27,273 bases of DNA. Origin: a virus. Made by a program: the position numbers and the translations under genes. The DNA is taken from positions 1 through 27,273 of the IMG/VR virus record IMGVR_UViG_3300009636_000030. The stretch is one strand, 5' to 3'. The notes under the pieces are model-generated. The model had not been told where the DNA came from, searched no databases, and saw only the letters and a list, made by a program, of their open reading frames with translations. Shown one piece after another: positions 13,586 through 20,241 of the stretch. How positions within the stretch are numbered: position 1 is the first letter of the stretch; each line of letters opens with the position of its first letter.

Positions 13586-13723
13586 TCATTCTTCGTTTAC
13601 AGGTATGGTAAATATCCACCTAAAAGGTTGATGAACTATCAAATCCACAGGCCAAGCAAAAACTGCAAAAAGCCAATTCGGAACCCATTTTCTTTTTATT
13701 GCTATCAGTTCGTAATTAGCCAT
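13586..13723 (-). CDS. Small hydrophobic protein, 45 aa
   Basis: ATG 13723 lies 3 nt after the TAA of the upstream gene (TAAAATATG), the usual spacing here. The product starts MANYELIAIKRKWVPNWLFA and has a Trp-rich hydrophobic middle (LFAVFAWPVDLIV), perhaps a short membrane segment or amphipathic helix, and ends VNEE. It is the last gene before the terminator. Short size hides it from length-filtered gene calls. Function unknown. Confidence 0.6.
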   Translation of the reverse strand: MANYELIAIKRKWVPNWLFAVFAWPVDLIVHQPFRWIFTIPVNEE

Positions 13724-13726
13724 ATT

Positions 13727-13978
13727 TTAAAGGTATTGCGGTTCGTCCACATAAATGTTTTCGGAAATCAATTCCAAATTTATTTCTTCTACACTAATTT
13801 TACCTGCTCTCAAATAAAATATCTTGTAATTACCACCACCCCTAATTTTTGAAAGTTGACATTGAACAGATCCTTCATTTGGTAAATCATAACAATTGCC
13901 TTCAACATAATTTTCACTTCTGTCCCATCTATCGTGTAGCTTTTTAGCAAAATGCTTTTTCCATTCGTGTATTCTCAT
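13727..13978 (-). CDS. Hypothetical protein, 83 aa
   Basis: A basic N-terminus (MRIHEWKKHFAKKLHDRWDR) is followed by a beta-rich, Gly-containing middle (KIRGGGNYKIFYLRAG) and an acidic end. The ATG lies 1 nt after the upstream stop (TAATATG). No known family is recognised and there are no cysteine pairs or membrane segments. Confidence 0.6.
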   Translation of the reverse strand: MRIHEWKKHFAKKLHDRWDRSENYVEGNCYDLPNEGSVQCQLSKIRGGGNYKIFYLRAGKISVEEINLELISENIYVDEPQYL

Positions 13979-13979
13979 A

Positions 13980-14546
13980 TTATCTAATTTCCGGTTTCAG
14001 TAACTTCCATCGGTCACTGTTTGTTTTTACAAACCCATTGTCTATGTGTTTAATCATGTCAATCACATCTTCAATGTTATCGTAAATGTATTTGTGAGGA
14101 ACAACGCCCATAAGCCAAAGTGGGCATTTTGATTTGCCACCTTCCACCGATAAAAACAACGGTTTCTTCTCACGAATGATTGTGGTTATTTCTTCAGCGC
14201 TACCCCACGAAGCTACGTCAGGAATAATGTGAGCAATGAAAAAATCACAAATGTCGCACAGTCTCAAATCATAACCACGAACATCCCACATGCGTTGTTG
14301 AACCAAATCATATTGACCTGTTTCCATCCAATGTTTCAGGTCGTCTCTAGCCGATTCATCTTCCGGTATATCGTGAACAAACGGTTTGTAATATGGGTCA
14401 AAGAATCTTATGCCACAGTATTTCAATTTTTGTTTAACGATTTCTCTCCAAGGCCGGCCATTTGCATACTGCATGTGGCCTATCAAATAACATCGTGTTC
14501 CACGAAGAATATGAACTTTTGGCGTGATCTTTTTTGCGACGGCCAT
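13980..14546 (-). CDS. Nucleoside 2-deoxyribosyltransferase-like protein
   Basis: A 188-aa protein. It has the Rossmann-like pattern of the nucleoside 2-deoxyribosyltransferase/DUF4406 group: CYLIGHMQYANGRPWRE near residue 19, FFDPYYKPF near 49, then RLCDICDFFIAHIIPD (~95-110) and SWGSAEEI with its Glu. The last motif is where the catalytic Glu and the small-residue/Glu pair sit in this family. The family splits the glycosidic bond of (deoxy)nucleosides or nucleotides, fitting nucleotide salvage or modified-base metabolism in a phage. The Mom-like gene nearby makes a DNA-modification link attractive but speculative. An AGAGG site precedes the ATG. Confidence 0.7.
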   Translation of the reverse strand: MAVAKKITPKVHILRGTRCYLIGHMQYANGRPWREIVKQKLKYCGIRFFDPYYKPFVHDIPEDESARDDLKHWMETGQYDLVQQRMWDVRGYDLRLCDICDFFIAHIIPDVASWGSAEEITTIIREKKPLFLSVEGGKSKCPLWLMGVVPHKYIYDNIEDVIDMIKHIDNGFVKTNSDRWKLLKPEIR

Positions 14547-14569
14547 AACCTCTTTTTTAATAACAATTC

Positions 14570-14854
14570 TTATCCCTGATTTGAGCGAGCAACAATTTCC
14601 AAGGCTAAATCATATTTAGCCGTAAATTGAAGTATCTCCTTCATTTCCAATACCGGAGCATACTCACAATAAATTTCAAGTGTATTTTTCATGTGCATAG
14701 GATGTTGTTGAACAATCTCTGCACGACGAAACCATTGCTTGTTTTTGGAATTATCGTAAAATTCACCTAGAGCTAGTCTTAACCTGTCCGGCAATTGTTT
14801 ATAATGATGCGGCAGCTCTATGTGATTGACCTGCTCGGTTGGTTGATTTTCCAT
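14570..14854 (-). CDS. Small hypothetical protein, paralogue of its upstream neighbour
   Basis: A 94-aa protein clearly homologous to the next gene upstream. Both share LGEFYD, W-F-x-RAE, HP-H-K-TL-x-YC, KEI-QF and YDLALEI or YNLALEI. This copy has an extra ~12-residue N-terminus (MENQPTEQVNHIE). The fold looks like a small helical domain. AAGGA stands before the ATG, and the gap to the neighbour is 8 nt. It lies directly after the clamp-loader gene, where T4 has gene 62, but the sequence does not look like gp62. Confidence 0.65.
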   Translation of the reverse strand: MENQPTEQVNHIELPHHYKQLPDRLRLALGEFYDNSKNKQWFRRAEIVQQHPMHMKNTLEIYCEYAPVLEMKEILQFTAKYDLALEIVARSNQG

Positions 14855-14862
14855 AATTTTCC

Positions 14863-15111
14863 TTATTTTTTATTCGGGCGAATAATAATTTCCAATGCCA
14901 AATTATAAGTGGCTGCAAATTGAACTATTTCCTTTCTTTCCAAAGCCGGTTCAAAATCACAATAGACTTGAAGTGTAGGCTTTAAATGGTCAGGATGCAT
15001 TTCCATCAACTCAGCTCTGTAAAACCACGGTCTATTTTTGTAGAGGTCGTAAAATTCACCAAGGATTCTTTTATGCTCTCTTCCTTCCGGTAACTTTCTT
15101 GGCAGTTCCAT
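14863..15111 (-). CDS. Small hypothetical protein, tandem paralogue
   Basis: An 82-aa protein, the other half of the tandem pair, starting MELPRKLPEGREHKRILGEF. Identity with the 94-aa neighbour is roughly half over the shared ~75 residues. Conserved aromatic, His and Pro positions imply a folded domain. It follows the clamp-loader gene by 8 nt with AAGAAA before the ATG, so it is co-transcribed with it. No enzymatic motif is seen. Confidence 0.65.
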   Translation of the reverse strand: MELPRKLPEGREHKRILGEFYDLYKNRPWFYRAELMEMHPDHLKPTLQVYCDFEPALERKEIVQFAATYNLALEIIIRPNKK

Positions 15112-15119
15112 AATTTTTC

Positions 15120-16103
15120 TTATTTTAAATGTTTCAGTATCTTATACATACACGCTAAAAATGTTATATCTCTAACTTTTGGTATAACTAGCCCCGATTG
15201 ATATATAGAATCAGCTAATTCATATATAATTAATGCTTCTTTTCCTTTGGCATATTCTTCCACCTTATCAAACAAATATCTATAAACCGTCTCCAATGAC
15301 CCTGCATCAAATTCGGTGGTTATTTGACGAATTTCATTGAATACACCAGCTTTATTTGGTGTTTTTAGCAAATCAACTAATTTGTTCAGCATGTCCATTT
15401 CCACGGCATTTTCCTTGGAAATCTTGATTTTAAGAACTGTATTTCCCGTATCATCCACTGTTTCGATGGTTGATTGTTGAGCAAAATTGATTACTTTTCT
15501 GATGTCAGGATAGTAAGTGTTGACAATGAAAACAATATCTTCCTGCGTAAATGACACCTTTTCATTTTGCAAAATTTCCACCAATCTAAGTGCTACTTCC
15601 TTTTTGGAGATTGGCTTGATTTCAAACGATTGCATCCTTGATGAAATCGGGTCAATCATTTTTTCCACATAATTACATGTTAGAATGAATCGTGTATGGG
15701 CTGAATAAGTCTCCAGCATGTTTCTAAGAATGCCTTGTGCATCCTGAGACAATCTATCGGCTTCGTCAAGAATGATGACTTTAAGAGGATAAAATCCCGC
15801 TGATGAAGCATAATTCTTCATTTTGACTCTTACATCCTCGACACCATTTTGGTCTGATGCATTGATGTACATTGAATCACATTGGACATTATTTGTGAGA
15901 ATTTTTGCCAAGGAAGTTTTACCCGTTCCAGCAGGGCCAAACAACAAAATATGCTGAAAATCACCCTTTTTGATAAATTGGGAAAATTTCTCCTTTACAC
16001 TGTCATTACCAATGAAAGCATCCATTGTAGTTGGTCTATATTTCTCCACCCACAATGAATGGTCTCTCTTGGGGACTCTACTTTCTTCAACCAAAAAATC
16101 CAT
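15120..16103 (-). CDS. 44: Clamp loader large subunit (T4 gp44-like, RFC-small-subunit-like AAA+ ATPase)
   Basis: A 327-aa AAA+ ATPase that opens the sliding clamp and loads it at primer ends. It begins with the family signature WVEKYRPTTMDAFIGND. Walker A GPAGTGKTS is at 56-64, Walker B LDEAD ends at 116, sensor 1 is TCN near 143, and the arginine-finger segment SSRM (154-157) replaces the usual SRC. The C-terminal domain is helical. Length is close to T4 gp44 (319 aa). The usual partner gp62 is not recognisable nearby. Order is clamp, 58-aa gene, loader, reading leftward. Confidence 0.92.
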   Translation of the reverse strand: MDFLVEESRVPKRDHSLWVEKYRPTTMDAFIGNDSVKEKFSQFIKKGDFQHILLFGPAGTGKTSLAKILTNNVQCDSMYINASDQNGVEDVRVKMKNYASSAGFYPLKVIILDEADRLSQDAQGILRNMLETYSAHTRFILTCNYVEKMIDPISSRMQSFEIKPISKKEVALRLVEILQNEKVSFTQEDIVFIVNTYYPDIRKVINFAQQSTIETVDDTGNTVLKIKISKENAVEMDMLNKLVDLLKTPNKAGVFNEIRQITTEFDAGSLETVYRYLFDKVEEYAKGKEALIIYELADSIYQSGLVIPKVRDITFLACMYKILKHLK

Positions 16104-16105
16104 AA

Positions 16106-16282
16106 TTAGATAAATTTGACCTTGCGAGTGCTAACTTTGGATTTCAAAATTTTTCTAGCACGGGGAAGTTCCGCTGTGATTTCTTTTTTGGTGAGAACTT
16201 CCTTGAACCACGGCCCAATCCATTCACCGTGACTCTTGTAAAATAGACCGTAATAATTTTGTTGAGTTTGATTCGTTTTCAT
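16106..16282 (-). CDS. Small basic protein between clamp and clamp loader genes
   Basis: A 58-aa protein missed by a 60-residue cutoff. ATG 16282 has AAAGGA about 7 nt upstream, and the TAA is 2 nt before the clamp-loader ATG. The product starts MKTNQTQQNYYGLFYKSHGE. It has an aromatic N-terminal half (EWIGPWFKEV) and a Lys/Arg-rich end (RARKILKSKVSTRKVKF) suited to binding nucleic acid. Its place inside the replication cluster points to a replication or late-transcription accessory, but no family is recognised. Confidence 0.65.
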   Translation of the reverse strand: MKTNQTQQNYYGLFYKSHGEWIGPWFKEVLTKKEITAELPRARKILKSKVSTRKVKFI

Positions 16283-16314
16283 GTTATTTCCTTTGTTTTA
16301 ATTTATTGTTATTA

Positions 16315-17064
16315 TTAATCTTCCACTTCGGTTTTAACCAAATAATATTGACTCTTGAAACCGCTTGCATCAAAAGCTATTCCTGCCAAACCGGCTTCTG
16401 ATACTCCAAGAACAGAGTCACTTACCTCACTATTTGCGGCAAAAATTTCCTTAAGATGTTTAGCATTGAAACTGATTGGATTCTTTACGGTATCCTTGCC
16501 CGCAGTCGTGGTGATTTCCAAGGCAATTCGGTCAGAGAGGTTCTTTTCCTTGTAACCCAAAATCATTTCCAATTTTTGTTTCTTCTTGTTCATAATGAGC
16601 GTGAACAACGCATCCTTGTCATCCACACCACTAAATGCTTTGTTAAAGGCGCCAACCAATTCTGCGTTACAAACGACCTCGACGGTGAACGGTGGAATCG
16701 TTTTCATGGTTGGTGCAGCTTCGACACCATCAACGCCCGCAGCAACATATGTGACCACATATTTTCCATCATCCACAATTACCTTGCGAACCCTTGTCTT
16801 GTCGTTTTCATCCATGTCCAAGGTAAATGAAATATTATCGGAAAGAACAGGTAACATCCCTTTGAATTTGTTGGTGTCTTGAATGCCGATTTCAAGGCCT
16901 GTGAAAAACGCTCCCTTTTCCAACCGAACAGAATCAAACAACTTTCTGTCGGAACTCATCGCTCTCACCATTAAATCGTTGTTGTCGGCATACCATCTGA
17001 CGCCTTCAACGATGCCACCCAAATGATATTTTTTAATAAATGTTTCAATATTTTTCTTTTCCAT
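16315..17064 (-). CDS. 45: Sliding clamp, DNA polymerase processivity factor (T4 gp45-like)
   Basis: A 249-aa protein from ATG 17064, which has GGAG at 9 nt; a TTG at 17079 would cut into that site. The sequence has the alternating beta/alpha style of gp45 clamps, including SDRKLFDSVRLEKG, DNISFTLDMDENDKTRVRK, ISFNAKHLKEIFAAN and a C-terminal QYYLVKTE strand. Length is close to T4 gp45 (228 aa). The trimeric ring tethers the polymerase and in T4 also activates late transcription with gp33 and gp55. The neighbouring loader gene supports the call. No gp55-like gene is in this window. Confidence 0.85.
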   Translation of the reverse strand: MEKKNIETFIKKYHLGGIVEGVRWYADNNDLMVRAMSSDRKLFDSVRLEKGAFFTGLEIGIQDTNKFKGMLPVLSDNISFTLDMDENDKTRVRKVIVDDGKYVVTYVAAGVDGVEAAPTMKTIPPFTVEVVCNAELVGAFNKAFSGVDDKDALFTLIMNKKKQKLEMILGYKEKNLSDRIALEITTTAGKDTVKNPISFNAKHLKEIFAANSEVSDSVLGVSEAGLAGIAFDASGFKSQYYLVKTEVED

Positions 17065-17094
17065 AGTTATATTCTCCAATGATTCTTCATCTTA

Positions 17095-17493
17095 TCACAG
17101 CTGTTGTATTTTGTCTATTTTTTTTAAAAGATTGGGCGTTTCAAAAATATTTCCGATGATTTCAACGGTTCCTTCAATCATTCTTTGTGTAAACGACATA
17201 CTTAATAATGCAGACCCACAATCAGCAATATACGCACCACGACAAAATTTTACTTCGGCTATTTTAGGAATAAATTCTGATTTGGCATGATTTGTTATTA
17301 TATCACCTTCATAAATCTCTTTACCATTTTGGTCTTTGAAACCGGTATATTGCATTACTTCACAATCTTCTGTCCATTCATCACCACACTCATATTGAAT
17401 AGCATCCAATATGATGTCTTCATTACCAAACCAATTATAAATTTTCTTTTCTGATTTAACCCAAATTCTAAATCTTATTTCTCTATTATTCAT
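17095..17493 (-). CDS. YopX family protein
   Basis: A 132-aa protein with the YopX pattern. The N-terminus is REIRFRIWVKSEKKIYNW, the central signature is VMQYTGFKDQNGKEIYEGDI, and the end is VEIIGNIFETPNLL. The family is widespread in phages and prophages and has no established biochemical role. The start overlaps the macrodomain stop by 4 nt, so the two are translationally coupled. Confidence 0.88.
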   Translation of the reverse strand: MNNREIRFRIWVKSEKKIYNWFGNEDIILDAIQYECGDEWTEDCEVMQYTGFKDQNGKEIYEGDIITNHAKSEFIPKIAEVKFCRGAYIADCGSALLSMSFTQRMIEGTVEIIGNIFETPNLLKKIDKIQQL

Positions 17494-18035
17494 ATGAATG
17501 TATCCAAGGTTATCTTGGGTTTTACAGGTGCTTCGTCAGGAATGCACAATTGAATAGCTACACCAAACTTTTCAGCAAAAGGTTTTAATTCAGCTTCAAT
17601 AAGACATTTTAGTTCTGTTCTTTCAGGTGGTGGAGTAAAACCGATGACTTTTCCATACGGCCCCCGCCTTCCATTTTTTCCCCCAAGAAGAGGCATGTTC
17701 ACAGATTTTATGTCATTTTCCAAAATGGCAAGTTTCAATGATTTGATTGACGCATCAATCCATTCAAGGGTGCTCCAATACTTCCAATCATCCTTCACCG
17801 CCAAGCCAAGAAGATAGACATGATGTTCCAAATCAAAATATGTGTAACAATCGCCGGGACGAATTCCATGTTTGGAACATTTCTCCTTGTAATCTTCAAA
17901 CATCTTTGGATAACGTTTTTTGAACTCCAAAGCAATACCGGCACCCATAACTCCCACACAGTTAATGGTATTTACGTAGGCATCAGCAGGAGTGTCAAAG
18001 ATGGATTTGTAACTGATGATAAATCTTTCACCCAT
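17490..18035 (-). CDS. Macrodomain protein (DarG/ADP-ribosylglycohydrolase-like)
   Basis: A 181-aa single macrodomain. The ADP-ribose-binding motif is VNTINCVGVMGAGIALEFKK (21-40), with the Asn residues and GAG loop typical of DarG/TARG1-like enzymes. The second loop LLGGKNGRRGPYG (~116-128) resembles the phosphate-binding/catalytic loop, where DarG-type proteins use Lys and Gly residues. Such enzymes remove ADP-ribose from DNA or protein. A phage copy could reverse host DarT-type ADP-ribosylation of phage DNA, or handle NAD metabolites. There is no DarT-like toxin beside it. The tail (PVKPKITLDTFI) is short and possibly flexible. Confidence 0.85.
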   Translation of the reverse strand: MGERFIISYKSIFDTPADAYVNTINCVGVMGAGIALEFKKRYPKMFEDYKEKCSKHGIRPGDCYTYFDLEHHVYLLGLAVKDDWKYWSTLEWIDASIKSLKLAILENDIKSVNMPLLGGKNGRRGPYGKVIGFTPPPERTELKCLIEAELKPFAEKFGVAIQLCIPDEAPVKPKITLDTFI

Positions 18036-18046
18036 ATTATAAAATA

Positions 18047-18262
18047 TTATTGAACTTCTCCTTCTTTGTACAGTTTATTTACAATGCGTTCTATTATTTT
18101 CTTTGACTCTTCCAATAATTCTTTTCTGTCAGGTGTTGAAGAGTCGTTATTAATCAACAATGACAACGCATTAATATAGTTACCACCATACGGCGTAGGA
18201 ACTAGCATAATACAACTTGGTTTTTGGTAATATTCAAAACCGAATATTTTTTCCTTATTCAT
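18047..18262 (-). CDS. Hypothetical protein, 71 aa
   Basis: A 71-aa protein starting MNKEKIFGFEYYQKPSCIML, with a Gly/Tyr-containing middle (PYGGNYINALSLLINND) and a charged helix at the end. It fits between the Mom-like and macrodomain genes with 11-13 nt gaps, so it belongs to the same transcript. The sequence TATAAATT lies just before the ATG. No family is recognised. Confidence 0.55.
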   Translation of the reverse strand: MNKEKIFGFEYYQKPSCIMLVPTPYGGNYINALSLLINNDSSTPDRKELLEESKKIIERIVNKLYKEGEVQ

Positions 18263-18275
18263 AATTTATATATTT

Positions 18276-19073
18276 CTATCCGAAAAACGGATTTTCTTTT
18301 CTTTTATAAGAATCAACATTTTTTTTATTAATGTTGACTACACCCAAATTAATTTTTGGAAATTCTTTAATGGTTTCATAACCGCCATCAACTTGTTTTT
18401 TCCATTCCAAATCTTTTTCTTTTGGATAGTCTATTGTCCATTTAACCGTTGATTTGTCAAGCATTTTCCTAGCCACCTTCGACAACGGCATAATGTACCT
18501 GAATTGTTTTCCCCTTATTCTAACGATGCCTTTCGTTTTCATAAAATCACGGGTCAACCAAAATATTTTTTCCTTATTACAAAACTTAGCGTTTTCAACA
18601 CAAAGGTTGTGTGCGGTTCTTGGATGAATCTTTTCACCATCAGGGCCAATATAAATGTCTGTCCATATAAAGCCACCATATAAAAAATTGGCAGACTGAT
18701 AAACATAACCACATTTTCCCACAATGCCATCTGCCCAAGTATATAAAAACAATCTTTCCGGCAAATTTATTTTCATCCATTTGACTACTGCTGATAGCAT
18801 TTGTGACTCGGAATTTTTTGGCATTTCAGGAAGCATACACATTTTGCCAATTTCATAATAGTCCTTGGTGGTAAGTGCAGGAAAAAGTTTTCGAATGGTC
18901 GCAAGGGGTTGTGTTCCCCAACCAAGAGTCAGAACGCCAACCATTTTATCTCCAATGAATACACCAAGATAATGTTTGGTAAGTCGGGGCATTACTTTTG
19001 AGTAATGATGTTCTTGAACTAATTCGGCTGCGGTGTATTTGTTTACTTTCTTGATTTTGAAATCAAATTTCAT
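18276..19073 (-). CDS. Mom-like DNA-modification protein (GNAT-type acyltransferase fold)
   Basis: A 265-aa protein resembling phage Mu Mom, which turns adenine in DNA into a carbamoylmethyl derivative and blocks many restriction enzymes. Shared features in order are EHHYSKVMPR (21-30), YLGVFIGDKMVGVLTLGWG (GNAT beta strands), YYEIGKMCMLPEMPKNSES, the FLYTWADGIVGKCGYVYQSA block (Mom-type Asp/Gly/Tyr-Gln-Ala), LYGGF, and GEKIHPRT. The C-terminal ~70 residues are extra and Lys-rich. It probably modifies phage DNA against restriction. No cofactor-supplying enzyme is obvious next to it. I am confident of the fold, less of the exact modification. Confidence 0.75.
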   Translation of the reverse strand: MKFDFKIKKVNKYTAAELVQEHHYSKVMPRLTKHYLGVFIGDKMVGVLTLGWGTQPLATIRKLFPALTTKDYYEIGKMCMLPEMPKNSESQMLSAVVKWMKINLPERLFLYTWADGIVGKCGYVYQSANFLYGGFIWTDIYIGPDGEKIHPRTAHNLCVENAKFCNKEKIFWLTRDFMKTKGIVRIRGKQFRYIMPLSKVARKMLDKSTVKWTIDYPKEKDLEWKKQVDGGYETIKEFPKINLGVVNINKKNVDSYKRKENPFFG

Positions 19074-19078
19074 GAAAA

Positions 19079-19321
19079 TTATTCGGCATCATAAAATCTA
19101 TCACCATTAACATCTGTTATTGGTTTAACATCAGTTGGTAAAGATTCGTCCCACTCAAACTTTGGATGAAAGTCGCCATCACCATCTGCATATATTGTCA
19201 CTTTGCGGGATGCTCCAATTCTGCCAAGATATGCCATGTATTTTAACATAGCTAAAAAATGAGGAACCCACCTATCTTTCATGGTACATTTAATTGTAAA
19301 GGTTTTATCGGTGTCTTTCAT
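19079..19321 (-). CDS. Conserved phage-type hypothetical protein
   Basis: An 80-aa protein with RWVPHFLAMLKYM followed by IGASRKVTIYADGDGDFHPK, an Asp/Gly-rich segment I associate with a phage protein family of unknown role. It is acidic at the end. The start overlaps the preceding TGA as ATGA, so translation is coupled. No signal peptide or membrane segment is present. Confidence 0.6.
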   Translation of the reverse strand: MKDTDKTFTIKCTMKDRWVPHFLAMLKYMAYLGRIGASRKVTIYADGDGDFHPKFEWDESLPTDVKPITDVNGDRFYDAE

Positions 19322-19608
19322 AATTTTTCTATCTTTTCAATAAATCGTTTATCACAAGACTCCCAAGATAAGTCACAATTTTGAATATCTTGTTTAAGAA
19401 TAGTTAATACTCTTGATTTACAAAGTTGGAAAGCTATGGTATATCCGTTTTTAAGACCTAAAGAATAACCACTACTAAAAGCATTACTAACATTTTTCTC
19501 TTTTTTTAGATTGTCTTCATATTCACGCATTTCTGCTTCCGTGCATTTGCATACATCATAATGGTCCCAACAACGGGGACAGTGGCTATATGGTGTTCCT
19601 ATAGACAT
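19318..19608 (-). CDS. Hypothetical protein with N-terminal Cys cluster
   Basis: A 96-aa protein with CPRC and CKC in residues 10-22 (HCPRCWDHYDVCKC), enough for one zinc site. A charged helix and a small-residue segment follow (FSSGYSLGLKNGYTIAF). It ends in KIEKL, as does the next gene upstream, from nearly identical DNA. The start is 2 nt after the upstream TAA. No family is recognised. Confidence 0.55.
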   Translation of the reverse strand: MSIGTPYSHCPRCWDHYDVCKCTEAEMREYEDNLKKEKNVSNAFSSGYSLGLKNGYTIAFQLCKSRVLTILKQDIQNCDLSWESCDKRFIEKIEKL

Positions 19609-19610
19609 AC

Positions 19611-19799
19611 TTACAATTTTTCAATTTTCGTGCTTTCACATTTTATATGGTTATAATAAAAATCGTTACCACAATAAAAGCATTGTATATTTTTAAAACT
19701 ACTTACATTAGTAACAATATTTTCAATTTGTGTTGCGCCACACCAAGGGCATTCAACTTTTATCTTTTCCCATTTATTTTTAAATACAGCAACACTCAT
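19611..19799 (-). CDS. Small zinc-ribbon protein
   Basis: A 62-aa protein with CPWC near 17 and CFYC near 40, a minimal four-Cys zinc ribbon. Its ATG overlaps the TGA of the upstream gene (ATGA). It may bind nucleic acid or a partner, as small phage zinc ribbons often do, but the partner is unknown. Confidence 0.6.
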   Translation of the reverse strand: MSVAVFKNKWEKIKVECPWCGATQIENIVTNVSSFKNIQCFYCGNDFYYNHIKCESTKIEKL

Positions 19800-19984
19800 T
19801 TTAATGTTTTTCCAATACTTGGATGGCTCTGAACTTCACTTGTAACAAGATTGCGAACTTTTGAATTGATTCGTTCAAAAAATTCCTTACCCACACGGGT
19901 AAAACGTCCTGCTCGGTTGGCTTTAGCATAGTCCAAAGCAAGTTTTTTAATAGCGGCTCGGTTGATGTACGGGGTTGTATTCAT
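19796..19984 (-). CDS. Small basic helical protein, first gene of a promoter-driven unit
   Basis: A 62-aa basic protein starting MNTTPYINRAAIKKLALDYA. The rest includes GRFTRVGKEFFERINSKVRN and ends HPSIGKTLK. The helix-strand-helix rhythm with conserved basic residues faintly recalls small DNA-binding or histone-fold proteins, but I cannot assign it. It follows a strong sigma70-like promoter whose -10 lies 8 nt before the ATG, so it is likely expressed early and from an almost leaderless message. It heads the run down to the clamp genes. Confidence 0.6.
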   Translation of the reverse strand: MNTTPYINRAAIKKLALDYAKANRAGRFTRVGKEFFERINSKVRNLVTSEVQSHPSIGKTLK

Positions 19985-19992
19985 AATCGGTC

Positions 19993-20021
19993 ATTCTATC
20001 ATAACCACCTATTTTAGTCAA
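19993..20021 (-). promoter_or_regulatory. Sigma70-like promoter, near-leaderless
   Basis: On the minus strand TTGACT (20021-20016), a 17-nt spacer and TAGAAT (19998-19993) are followed by 8 nt and ATG 19984. It sits in the 56-nt gap after the gene downstream of the polymerase. Confidence 0.7.
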
Positions 20022-20040
20022 ATATTATTCGGTATTCATT

Positions 20041-20241
20041 TTAATTCTTGTTTATAAAAACTACACGGCATTCATCATTATGAATGACATACGTTCCCAC
20101 TATCTTACCATCAGCGGGAAGTTCTTTCAGAGGAGTTTCTATATGTAAAATAAACCATCCCTTAACTGAATTGTTGTCAGAGAATCTCTCTAATAAACAA
20201 TAGGTATTATCTTCTTGTTCGGATTTTAAATATTCTTTCAT
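20041..20241 (-). CDS. Hypothetical protein coupled to DNA polymerase
   Basis: A 66-aa protein starting MKEYLKSEQEDNTYCLLERF, with a beta-rich middle (GWFILHIETPL, KIVGTYVIHNDECRVVFIN). Its ATG overlaps the polymerase TGA (GGAGCATGA) with GGAG just upstream, so it is translated together with the polymerase. No domain is recognised. Confidence 0.6.
   Translation of the reverse strand: MKEYLKSEQEDNTYCLLERFSDNNSVKGWFILHIETPLKELPADGKIVGTYVIHNDECRVVFINKN

Noticed and set aside
13574-13852. Rightward 92-codon frame rich in Phe/Tyr
   Set aside because: It lies antisense to two well-spaced leftward genes (13586-13723 and 13727-13978), and its composition is typical of an antisense shadow.
17482-17500. 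Palindrome ATTCATATGAAT at the YopX/macrodomain junction
   Set aside because: It arises from the stop/start overlap and short A/T codons. There is no flanking promoter, so it is treated as chance.
19318-19660. Repeat at the ends of two neighbouring genes (both ending KIEKL)
   Set aside because: The identical DNA is only about 14 bases of A-rich codons, too short to claim duplication.
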